In this document: positions 56,479 to 64,000 of the stretch, piece after piece | Numbering within the stretch: the stretch's first letter is position 1 | Layout: each line of letters starts with the position of its first letter | Source: Dyella sp. M7H15-1 | Lineage (GTDB): Bacteria; Pseudomonadota; Gammaproteobacteria; Xanthomonadales; Rhodanobacteraceae | NCBI RefSeq assembly: GCF_004114615.1 | Contig: NZ_CP035300.1 | Location: 682,001 to 746,000, forward strand | DNA length: 64,000 bases | Direction of reading: 5' to 3' | Translations under genes and position numbers: made by a program | Notes under the pieces: model-generated | Told to the model about the DNA's origin: nothing | Seen by the model: the letters and a program-made list of their open reading frames with translations, nothing else | Database searches by the model: none

Positions 56479-58749
56479 ATGTCTGCCACGCCCATCGCCG
56501 CCCGTCATAAAGGCTTCAACCGCGCCGAGATTGTCGACCAGAACTTCAACGAGTTCGTGCAGCTTTGGCAGGGTGAAGTACGCGCCAAGCCGCGCGAGTA
56601 TGATCCTGTTCTGCCGGGCAGCGCACTCGACGTGCAGGGCTTTCGTGATTTGCTGGAATCGCAACTGATCTCGCGCCATCTCGATCTCATGGCGCGCGTG
56701 CTGCGTGTACAGAACAAAGTGTTCTACACCATCGGTAGTTCCGGCCACGAAGGTAACGCGATGGTGGCGCGCCTGACGCGGCACACCGACCCGGCGTTTC
56801 TGCACTACCGTTCCGGCGGCTTCATGGCCGAGCGTTTCCGCAAGCTGCCGGGCATGGATCCGGTGATGGACTCGGCGCTGTCCTTCGCGGCCAGCAAGCA
56901 AGACCCGGCTTCCGGTGGCCGTCACAAGGTATGGGGTAGCAAACCGCTTTGGGTGTTGCCGCAAACGTCGACCATCGCTTCGCACTTGCCGAAGGCACTG
57001 GGTACGGCGGTTGCGATCGAGCAAGGGCGCCGCATCGGCCATCAGCTGCCGATTCCGGAAGATTCCATCGCCATCTGCTCGTTTGGCGATGCTTCCAGCA
57101 ATCACGCCACGGCGCAAACGGCCTTCAACGCTGCCGCATGGACTGCTTACCAGAAGTTGCCCGCGCCAGTGCTGTTTGTGTGTGAAGACAACGGCATTGG
57201 CATCTCGGTGAAGACCCCGGGCGGCTGGGTAGCAAACAACTTCCGGCATCGTCCGGGTCTGGATTATTTCTTTGCCGATGGCCTGGATCTGGCCGAAGGC
57301 TACGCACAGGTGCAGCATGCCGTGGAGCATTGCCGCAGCACGCGCCGGCCCACCTTTCTGCATCTGAAGACTACCCGCATCATGGGCCACGCGGGCACCG
57401 ATTTCGAAATCGAGTGGCGCAGCATCGAAGAATTGGTCTCGGTGGAAGCTTCTGATCCGTTGCTCCGCTCCGCCGCCATTGCGTTGCAGTCAGGCCTGTA
57501 CGGCAAGGATGAATTGCTGGCGCTCAACGAAACCATCCGCAAGCGCTGCTTTGCCGCGGCAGAAGAAGCCGATCGCAGCCCCAAGCTGGAGCGCCTCGAT
57601 GACGTGATGGCGCCGCTTGCGCCTTACACGCCGGAGAAAGTGAAAGCCGAAGCGGAACGTACCGATTATCAGGGCAAACGCGTAGCCGTCTTCGGCGGCG
57701 AGGAAAAGCTGCCTGAGAAACAGCCGCCGCGCCATCTGGCCGTCCAGATCAACCAGGCGCTGCACGACGTGATGGCTAAGTATCCGGAAACACTGCTGTT
57801 CGGCGAAGACGTCGCGCAAAAGGGCGGCGTGTATACGGTGACCAAGGGCTTGTTCAAGGCGTTCAAGGGCAATCGCGTGTTCAACACGCTGCTGGATGAA
57901 ACCATCATCCTTGGCCTCGCCCAGGGCTACGCCAACATGGGCATGCTGCCGTTGCCGGAGATCCAGTACCTGGCGTATTTCCACAACGCGTGCGACCAGA
58001 TTCGCGGCGAGGCTGCTTCGTTGCAGTTTTTCTCCAACAACCAGTACCGCAACCCCTTGGTGATGCGCGTAGCGTCGCTGGGTTATCAGCGCGGTTTTGG
58101 TGGCCACTTCCACAATGACAACTCGATTGCCGCACTACGCGACATTCCAGGTCTGGTCGTGGGTTGCCCCAGTCGCGGTGACGACGCGGCCACCATGCTG
58201 CGCACGCTGACAGCCTTAGCTAAGGTTGACGGTCGTGTCTGCGCGTATCTGGAACCGATCGCTTTGTATATGGCCAAGGATCTCTACGAGAATGGCGACG
58301 GACAATGGCAGTTTGCCTACCCTGCGCCAGGCGAGGCGATGCCGCTGGGCGAAGGCCGTGTCTACCGCGAAGATGCCAGCGATCTGGTGATCTTCACGTT
58401 CGGCAACGGCGTACCCATGGCGCTGCGTTCGGTCAGGGCTATCGAGCAGGATCTAGGCTGGAAAGTGCGCGTGGTCGACTTGCGCTGGCTGGCGCCGCTC
58501 AACGACGCTTTTATCGCGGCGCAAGCAAAGAGCGCCAAGCGCATCCTGGTGCTGGATGAGGGCCGCAAGAGCGCTGGCGTGGGTGAGGGCGTTATTACCG
58601 CTGTCGTGGAAGCGGGTTTTGGCAGCACGCCGTTGGAGCGCGTGGTGGGTGCCGATACCTACACGCCGCTTGCCGGCGCGGCGTTCCTCGTATTGCCTGG
58701 TGATGCAGAGGTTGTTACGGCCGCGAAGAAACTCGCCAGCAGGAAATAA
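56479..58749 (+). CDS. Fused E1 alpha-beta 2-oxoacid (branched-chain type) dehydrogenase
   Basis: A 756-residue thiamine diphosphate enzyme combining both E1 halves of a 2-oxoisovalerate-type dehydrogenase. Alpha part (1-about 390): YTIGSSGHEGNAMVARLTRH, the ThDP motif SIAICSFGDASSNHATAQTA (GDA/GDG-x-NN-like). Beta part (about 430-756): LLFGEDVAQKGGVYTVTKGL, RVFNTLLDETIILGLAQGYA, the E1-beta activation region. The linker region PPRHLAVQINQALHDV starts the beta half. Separate E2/E3 genes are not in the window. Upstream gcdH is in the same direction but 213 bp away. Confidence 0.9.
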   Translation: MSATPIAARHKGFNRAEIVDQNFNEFVQLWQGEVRAKPREYDPVLPGSALDVQGFRDLLESQLISRHLDLMARVLRVQNKVFYTIGSSGHEGNAMVARLTRHTDPAFLHYRSGGFMAERFRKLPGMDPVMDSALSFAASKQDPASGGRHKVWGSKPLWVLPQTSTIASHLPKALGTAVAIEQGRRIGHQLPIPEDSIAICSFGDASSNHATAQTAFNAAAWTAYQKLPAPVLFVCEDNGIGISVKTPGGWVANNFRHRPGLDYFFADGLDLAEGYAQVQHAVEHCRSTRRPTFLHLKTTRIMGHAGTDFEIEWRSIEELVSVEASDPLLRSAAIALQSGLYGKDELLALNETIRKRCFAAAEEADRSPKLERLDDVMAPLAPYTPEKVKAEAERTDYQGKRVAVFGGEEKLPEKQPPRHLAVQINQALHDVMAKYPETLLFGEDVAQKGGVYTVTKGLFKAFKGNRVFNTLLDETIILGLAQGYANMGMLPLPEIQYLAYFHNACDQIRGEAASLQFFSNNQYRNPLVMRVASLGYQRGFGGHFHNDNSIAALRDIPGLVVGCPSRGDDAATMLRTLTALAKVDGRVCAYLEPIALYMAKDLYENGDGQWQFAYPAPGEAMPLGEGRVYREDASDLVIFTFGNGVPMALRSVRAIEQDLGWKVRVVDLRWLAPLNDAFIAAQAKSAKRILVLDEGRKSAGVGEGVITAVVEAGFGSTPLERVVGADTYTPLAGAAFLVLPGDAEVVTAAKKLASRK

Positions 58750-58780
58750 ACAACGCTACCAGCCCTTCAGGCAGATCGCG

Positions 58781-60535
58781 TCAGCGATTCTGCCCATGCA
58801 GGGAGTGCTGATGATACGCGACACTCATCTGCGCACGCCGCTCAAAGGCATGCGCGTGATTGCGCCCATTGAGCTTCACGTAATACATCGCATGATCCGC
58901 ACGCTCGATCAAGGATTCTAACGTGTCACCCAAGCTGCGCATGGCCAAGCCGATACTGACGCTGAGCAGCAGATCCTTTTGATCTACTGCAATCTCCAGG
59001 CGATGTACGCGCCGGCATAAACGCGTCGCAATCAGCATGGCACGTTCCTGGTTCACGTCATGCAACATGGCCACGAACTCCTCGCCGCCATAGCGACCTA
59101 GCAAATCACTGGGGCGCAGCTCGTTGCTCAGTACCTCCGCCACCGATACCAGTGCGTGATCGCCGGCTGCGTGGCCCAGGCGATCGTTGAGCATTTTGAA
59201 ATGATCCAGGTCGAGGAACAGCAGCGCGACCAGTCGTCCACTGTCAATCGCTTCAGCAAGCATGCGGTTCGCTGCTTCCGTCCAGGCGCGACGATTGAGC
59301 AGATTGGTAAGCGGGTCGCGGTCGGCCAGCACGCGTACATGGTCGCGGTCATGACGCATGGTAAGGGCGCGATCGGCCAGGCCCAGCGACCATACAATAG
59401 CCTCGAACGCGCCCATGGCAACGCTGGCATCGTTGAGCCTGTCCAGGCTCGGCAGTGCACCAGTCACTTGCGCACTGGTCATTGCCGTCAGTACCAGTAG
59501 CGGTATCCAGCCCAGCAGGAAAAAACACGCCGGGCGCGAGCCGCGTACGCCGGCGACCAGCGCTGTGAACAACAGCAGGAGCGCGCCGAGAATCAGCGCC
59601 GGGTTGACCAGTGCCTGTGCTATATCCATTAGCTCGGGAATCAGGCTGCAACGCAGCAGTACGATCAGTGGCATGGCTAGCCCAAGCGCTACGACAGGTA
59701 CGCGCAGCGCCGGCGCATAGTGAGGCAGATCGCAGAAGCGGCCAACGAACAATGCTGCGAATGACACGGACAAAGCGGTGGCTGATGCACCGATCAGCGG
59801 TTCCGACCCCGTCAGCCAACTCAGTCCCAACGGATGGAACAGGAAGCCGGTTTGAATGCTTTGCACGATGACATAGCACAGCATGTAGCCGGTGTACCAG
59901 GCGAAGGTCATGTCCCGCAGCATCAGGGCAAAGCACAAGGCCATCAATGCCATGGCGACCATCGCTGCGAAGCAGGCGGTGGCAAAGGTGAGCCAGTTGG
60001 TGTCTTCCTGCAGGTAATCGTCCATGTTTTGCAGCTCGAAGCGTTCGGGGGCGTTGATCGTGCTGCTTGGTTCGAACTTCAGCAGGATCGGTGCCGTCTG
60101 GCCACGGTCTACCGCCAATCGAAACGCCAGCCGGCCGTGCCCGTGCAGCGATGTCGTGAAATCATCCAGTGCCAGCGCGCGGGGCAGGCCTTTGTTGTCG
60201 AACAGGGTGATCGAGCCCATGGGAGCGGGGTAGATCGACAACACGCATTCTTCATGGTTACCAGGGAGAGCGGGTTGCAGCACCACCCAGCTACCCAGCG
60301 CGTCACGGGGAAAGAGTTGCAGCATCGATGGATCGAAGGTCTTGAATGCGCCATGCCTGAACGCATCGAGTATTTGCGCAGGTGAATCGCCACGTGTCAC
60401 TTCGCGCCAGGCACCGCGCAGCGGACTGCAGGTGCTGGCGTGCAGCAGTGAAAACCAGAACAACCACGTCAGTGGCAAAGCGGCGATTAGGCTCCTGCGT
60501 TTGGCCAGCCTCTTTAATAGTGCGTGCCTAGTCAC
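58781..60535 (-). CDS. Membrane diguanylate cyclase (7TM + GGDEF)
   Basis: A 584-residue protein. An N-terminal membrane helix leads to an extracytoplasmic domain (about 35-175), then about seven transmembrane segments (about 185-375) like the 7TMR-DISM sensors, then a GGDEF domain (about 410-570). Active site: LGRYGGEEFVAML; the inhibitory I-site RPSD is 5 residues before GGEEF, so feedback by c-di-GMP is expected. Substrate binding is supported by RDPLTNLLNRRAW and LDLDHFKMLNDRLGHAAGDH. GTG at 60535 with an AAGGGG ribosome-binding site is preferred over a TTG 18 bp upstream. Confidence 0.9.
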   Translation of the reverse strand: MTRHALLKRLAKRRSLIAALPLTWLFWFSLLHASTCSPLRGAWREVTRGDSPAQILDAFRHGAFKTFDPSMLQLFPRDALGSWVVLQPALPGNHEECVLSIYPAPMGSITLFDNKGLPRALALDDFTTSLHGHGRLAFRLAVDRGQTAPILLKFEPSSTINAPERFELQNMDDYLQEDTNWLTFATACFAAMVAMALMALCFALMLRDMTFAWYTGYMLCYVIVQSIQTGFLFHPLGLSWLTGSEPLIGASATALSVSFAALFVGRFCDLPHYAPALRVPVVALGLAMPLIVLLRCSLIPELMDIAQALVNPALILGALLLLFTALVAGVRGSRPACFFLLGWIPLLVLTAMTSAQVTGALPSLDRLNDASVAMGAFEAIVWSLGLADRALTMRHDRDHVRVLADRDPLTNLLNRRAWTEAANRMLAEAIDSGRLVALLFLDLDHFKMLNDRLGHAAGDHALVSVAEVLSNELRPSDLLGRYGGEEFVAMLHDVNQERAMLIATRLCRRVHRLEIAVDQKDLLLSVSIGLAMRSLGDTLESLIERADHAMYYVKLNGRNHAHAFERRAQMSVAYHQHSLHGQNR

Positions 60536-60835
60536 CTCAGCCCCTTCCCTCAAATGGTCGCAGGCGCCTGCGGAACAGGCGCCTGGGCGTTGACCCGACC
60601 GCCCCGCAATCTCCCGGCCTTGTCACCGATGGTATCGCCATCGTGGACGTCTGAATGACTTCATCGAGTCTGGGTAGCGAATCTATGCTAAACCTAAGCA
60701 GGAGGCGTGCCAGCGCGTCGTGACTTTGTAAAACGGTTATTCACAGGGCGTGGCGCGCCGTTGCGGCAGCTTCTTTGCCGAACGGTGGCCGGGTGTGACG
60801 GACTAGGTCAGGTTCATCACTTTTGGTTGTCCCAG
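60536..60835. other. Intergenic with palindrome
   Basis: About 300 bp between ppk1 and the diguanylate cyclase gene. It contains a palindrome of two CAGGCGCCTG words (60561-60570, 60576-60585) able to form a 10-bp stem. The rest should hold the cyclase promoter; no gene is seen. Confidence 0.5.
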
Positions 60836-63004
60836 TCAGCGCATGGTGGTTGTTCCACTCACCCCACAATATTTCTCCAGCAACTGCTGCTGCACATCGT
60901 GCGGTGCCTGCCCGTCGACGGGCAGCAGCCGCGAATAGTTGCCGTCTTCCAGCAACTGCCAGGCCGTGGTGTTGTCGGTCAGGTACAGGTCCAGCTCCTT
61001 GCGGATGCGCTGGCGCAGTTTGCGGTCTTCAATTGGGAACGAGGTTTCGATGCGGCGGTCCAGATTGCGCTCCATGAAATCCGCGCTGGCCAGATACATA
61101 CGTTCGTCGCCGTCGTTGGCGAACCAGTACACGCGGCTGTGCTCAAGGAAGCGGCCGACGATCGAGCGTACGCTTACATTCTGCGAAATGCTTGGAATAC
61201 CGGGACGCAAGCAGCAGGTGCCGCGCACGAGCAGGTCGATTTTCACACCGGCACTGCTCGCCTTGTACAAGGCGCGGATCATCTTCGCATCGGTCAACGC
61301 GTTGACCTTGATGATGATCTGCGCTGGTTTGCCCGCTTCGGCATGAGCCTGCTCGTGGGCGATCATTTCAAGCAGCGATTTCTTAAGGGTAAACGGCGCA
61401 TGCAACAGCTTCTTCATCTTCAGCAGCTTGCCCATGCCGGTGAGCTGACTGAAGAGCTTGTGCACGTCCTCGCATAGCGCGGAATCGGAGGTCAGCAGAC
61501 TGTAATCGGTGTAAAGGCGCGCATTGCCGCTGTGATAGTTGCCCGTGCCCAGATGTGCGTAGCGTGCGAGCTTGTCGCCTTCGCGGCGCTGGATCAGCAT
61601 CAGCTTGGCATGGGTTTTCACATCGACCACGCCGTAGATCACCACCGCACCAGCCTGTTGCAGGCGAGTGGCCAGACCCAGATTGGATTCTTCGTCGAAG
61701 CGGGCGCGCAACTCGACGACCGTGATCACTTCCTTGCCGGCGCGCGCCGCTTCCACCAGCGCATCGACGATCTCGGAATTAGCGCCAGTGCGATACAGCG
61801 TTTGTTCGATGGTAAGTACTTGCGGATCTTTCGCCGCCTGGCGCACCAGATCCACTACCGGAGCAAAGGACTCGTAAGGGTGCAACAGCAACACGTCTTG
61901 CCTGCTGATCACCTGGAACAAATCCTCGGCCTTTTTCACGGCTTTGGGGATCGCCGGTGCGAACGGCGGGTACTGCAACTGCGGGCTCTCGCTGCGGCTG
62001 ATGATGCCGAACAGGCGCGTGAGATTCACCGGGCCGTTCACTTCATACAATTCGGCTTCGGTCAGGCTGAATTGCTTGAGCAGGTAATTGGTCAGCGGCT
62101 TGGGACAATTGTCGGCAACCTCCAGACGCACCGCGTCGCCGAAACGGCGCGAGGACAATTCGCCGCGCAGTGCGCGGGCGAGGTCGTCCATTTCTTCCGG
62201 ATCAAGCGTAAGGTCGGCATTGCGGGTCAGGCGGAACTGGTAACAGCCACGCACCTCCATGCCGGGGAACAGTTCTTCAGCGTGCGCGTGGATGATCGAC
62301 GACAGCAACACATGGTTCTCGCCACCTTCGCAGACATCGGCCGGCAGGCGAATGATGCGCGGCAAGACGCGCGGCGCCGGCAGGATCGCCAGGCCCGAAT
62401 CGCGGCCAAAGGCATCCACGCCTTCCAACTCCACGATGAAGTTGAGGCTCTTGTTGACCAGCAGCGGGAAGGGGTGAGTGGGGTCAAGCCCGATCGGCGT
62501 CATCATCGGGGCCACTTCCTGGCGAAAGTAGCGCTGCACCCAGCGTTTTTGCGCAACGCTCCAGCTTTCGCGGCGCACAATGCGGATGCCGTGCTGATCC
62601 AGTTCGGGCAGCAGGCGTTCGTTGAGTATCGTGTACTGCCGCGCGATCTGGCGGTGCGCGATCTCGCTGATTTCGACCAGCGCCTGTTTCGGCGTGATGC
62701 CATCGGGACCAATGATCTCGTGCCCGTAGACAAGCTGTCCTTTCAGGCCAGCCACGCGGATTTCGAAGAATTCGTCCATATTGCTGGAAAAGATCAGCAG
62801 GAACTTCAGCCGTTCCAGCAGAGGAGTGCGTTCATCCAGCGCCTGTTCCAGCACGCGGTTGTTGAACTGCAACTGCGACAGTTCGCGATGGATGTAATAC
62901 GCCTTATCGTTCAGATCGACTGTGGGCGTGGCAGGGAGGATGGGGACCTCAGGTGCGATTGTGCTGTCGGCAGGCATGGCGTCTTGGTCGTTGCGTTTGC
63001 TCAT
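60836..63004 (-). CDS. ppk1: Polyphosphate kinase 1
   Basis: A 722-residue enzyme polymerising ATP gamma-phosphate into polyphosphate. Domain order: N domain ([20 protein letters not shown]), H domain ([20 protein letters not shown]), then two phospholipase D-like C domains with the phosphohistidine region [12 protein letters not shown] and [20 protein letters not shown]; the second His region is in [14 protein letters not shown]. Length is standard. The ATG at 63004 is preferred because it precedes a short acidic leader; a longer version runs into the divergent promoter. Divergent from the MFS gene. Confidence 0.96.
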   Translation of the reverse strand: MSKRNDQDAMPADSTIAPEVPILPATPTVDLNDKAYYIHRELSQLQFNNRVLEQALDERTPLLERLKFLLIFSSNMDEFFEIRVAGLKGQLVYGHEIIGPDGITPKQALVEISEIAHRQIARQYTILNERLLPELDQHGIRIVRRESWSVAQKRWVQRYFRQEVAPMMTPIGLDPTHPFPLLVNKSLNFIVELEGVDAFGRDSGLAILPAPRVLPRIIRLPADVCEGGENHVLLSSIIHAHAEELFPGMEVRGCYQFRLTRNADLTLDPEEMDDLARALRGELSSRRFGDAVRLEVADNCPKPLTNYLLKQFSLTEAELYEVNGPVNLTRLFGIISRSESPQLQYPPFAPAIPKAVKKAEDLFQVISRQDVLLLHPYESFAPVVDLVRQAAKDPQVLTIEQTLYRTGANSEIVDALVEAARAGKEVITVVELRARFDEESNLGLATRLQQAGAVVIYGVVDVKTHAKLMLIQRREGDKLARYAHLGTGNYHSGNARLYTDYSLLTSDSALCEDVHKLFSQLTGMGKLLKMKKLLHAPFTLKKSLLEMIAHEQAHAEAGKPAQIIIKVNALTDAKMIRALYKASSAGVKIDLLVRGTCCLRPGIPSISQNVSVRSIVGRFLEHSRVYWFANDGDERMYLASADFMERNLDRRIETSFPIEDRKLRQRIRKELDLYLTDNTTAWQLLEDGNYSRLLPVDGQAPHDVQQQLLEKYCGVSGTTTMR

Positions 63005-63232
63005 CGGTGCACCATCCTGGTAGAGGCTGTGGGCAGCGACGTCGCGCCCGTATGGCTGGGTCACTGCGTAGGCATCTTGCTGGAGGCATTGACGTGGATA
63101 TGGCATCAGCAACGGGATGCCTGGACATCATGCAGCATCTTACGAAAGAAGGTAACGTATGCAGGCCGAACACGGCTACGTTAAGATGAAGCACTTGGCG
63201 AGGCAATCTCGCCGTCTCCCCCCTTGGAATGT

Positions 63233-64000
63233 ATGCAGAACTCCGCCGAATCGGCCTCTCTAACGTCGGGCACGCAGGCCAGTGCTGTTGCGCATCGCAC
63301 CGATTTCGCCATTCTGGGCGCGATCAGTTTTTCACACCTGCTCAACGACATGATCCAATCGCTGATCGTGGCGATCTATCCGATTCTGAAAGGTGGCTTC
63401 AACCTGAGCTTCGCGCAGATCGGTCTGATCACACTGACTTACCAGGTTACGGCTTCGTTACTGCAGCCGCTGGTCGGTATGGTGGCTGATCGCAAGCCCA
63501 TGCCTTATTCCCTGCCGGTAGGCATGGGTTTCACGCTTTGCGGTTTGTTGTTGTTGGCGACTGCACCGAATTTCACAGTGCTGTTACTGGCGGCAGCGCT
63601 GGTAGGCACGGGTTCGTCGGTGTTTCACCCCGAGTCCTCACGCGTCGCGCGCCTGGCTTCGGGTGGACAGCACGGCCTGGCACAATCGTTGTTCCAGGTG
63701 GGCGGCAACACAGGCACGTCGCTCGGGCCGTTGCTGGCAGCGTGGATCATCGTGCCGTATGGCCGCGGCAGTGTGGCCTGGTTCTCGCTGGCTGCCTTGC
63801 TGGCGATGGTGGTGTTGATGCAGGTGGGGCGTTGGTATCGCTTGCATCACGTCAGTCGCAGCAAAGCGGTGCGTCACGTCGCGGGTGAAGCGCTGAGCCG
63901 CAACAAGGTGATCATATGCCTGTTTATTCTAGGCATGCTGATCTTCTCCAAGTATTTCTACCTCGCCAGCATCAGCAGCTATTTCACCTTCTATCTGATC
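63233..64000 (+). CDS. MFS transporter, fosmidomycin resistance (Fsr)-like, N-terminal part (cut by window end)
   Basis: 256 codons from ATG 63233, open to the last base. The start of the transporter is FAILGAISFSHLLNDMIQSL and continues VAIYPILKGGFNLSFAQIGL, with the loop GMVADRKPMPYSLPVGMGFT. FHPESSRVARLASGGQHGLA followed by SLFQVGGNTGTSLGPLLAA is diagnostic of the Fsr subgroup of MFS drug exporters. Six or seven transmembrane helices are visible. The rest of the protein lies beyond the window. Confidence 0.88.
   Translation, partial: MQNSAESASLTSGTQASAVAHRTDFAILGAISFSHLLNDMIQSLIVAIYPILKGGFNLSFAQIGLITLTYQVTASLLQPLVGMVADRKPMPYSLPVGMGFTLCGLLLLATAPNFTVLLLAAALVGTGSSVFHPESSRVARLASGGQHGLAQSLFQVGGNTGTSLGPLLAAWIIVPYGRGSVAWFSLAALLAMVVLMQVGRWYRLHHVSRSKAVRHVAGEALSRNKVIICLFILGMLIFSKYFYLASISSYFTFYLI

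Overview
The window looks like a chromosomal segment of a gammaproteobacterium of the Xanthomonadales, most likely Rhodanobacteraceae (Dyella/Rhodanobacter/Frateuria type). This is inferred from the pyrG-kdsA-eno-ftsB-truD block, an antiquitin-type aldehyde dehydrogenase, the fused E1 dehydrogenase, and hairpin repeats of a kind common in that order. Housekeeping genes have fairly high GC. They are interrupted by clearly AT-richer blocks (about 26.2-30.3 kb and 41.2-42.0 kb) that look acquired.

Layout. 0-6.2 kb: the end of a glycerophosphodiester phosphodiesterase, an AbiEii-like nucleotidyltransferase with a small partner, a methyltransferase, parE and an aminopeptidase P. 6.4-10.7 kb: a cyoABCD quinol oxidase operon in which a 266-bp element with a predicted three-way-junction fold sits exactly between cyoB and cyoC, followed by a terminator and what looks like the 5' end of a group II intron. 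11.0-13.6 kb: a complete AbiEi/AbiEii pair, then the wreck of a ParA-like/HEPN-like gene pair. 13.8-25.8 kb: a compact nine-gene operon, hypF-hypC-SIS-hypD-hypE-FmdE-like-phosphoribosyltransferase-M15 dipeptidase-like-hydrogenase large subunit, preceded by a secreted CxxCH protein. No small subunit, hypA or hypB is present, and the large subunit has lost one of the four expected metal-ligand cysteines. 26.2-30.3 kb: two near-identical tandem genes of unknown function and a protein with two CesT-like halves; I read this as a candidate type III effector/chaperone module. 30.5-40.7 kb: core metabolism (pyrG, kdsA, eno, ftsB, truD, murB, pyrD, a methyltransferase, an aldehyde dehydrogenase). 41-44.3 kb: another AT-rich effector-like gene, a 38-bp direct repeat, a Tn3-family end with resolvase, a DUF433/DUF5615 toxin-antitoxin pair with a broken toxin, transposase scraps and a tRNA-Arg(CCT). 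44.6-64 kb: SET protein, greB, an EF-G paralogue, a proline-rich membrane protein, a two-gene molybdenum hydroxylase lacking expected catalytic and Fe-S residues, an amino acid permease, gcdH, a fused 2-oxoacid dehydrogenase E1, a membrane diguanylate cyclase, ppk1 and the start of an MFS exporter.

The strongest candidates for new biology are (1) the hydrogenase-like operon, where HypCDEF would make an Fe(CN)2CO unit for a large-subunit-like protein without its normal electron-transfer partner or full nickel site; (2) the structured element in the cyo operon, which contains the cyoC ribosome-binding region in one arm; (3) the paired effector-like genes with a double-domain chaperone; and (4) the molybdenum hydroxylase with altered active-site and Fe-S motifs. 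All functional statements come from reading the sequence; no database search was run.
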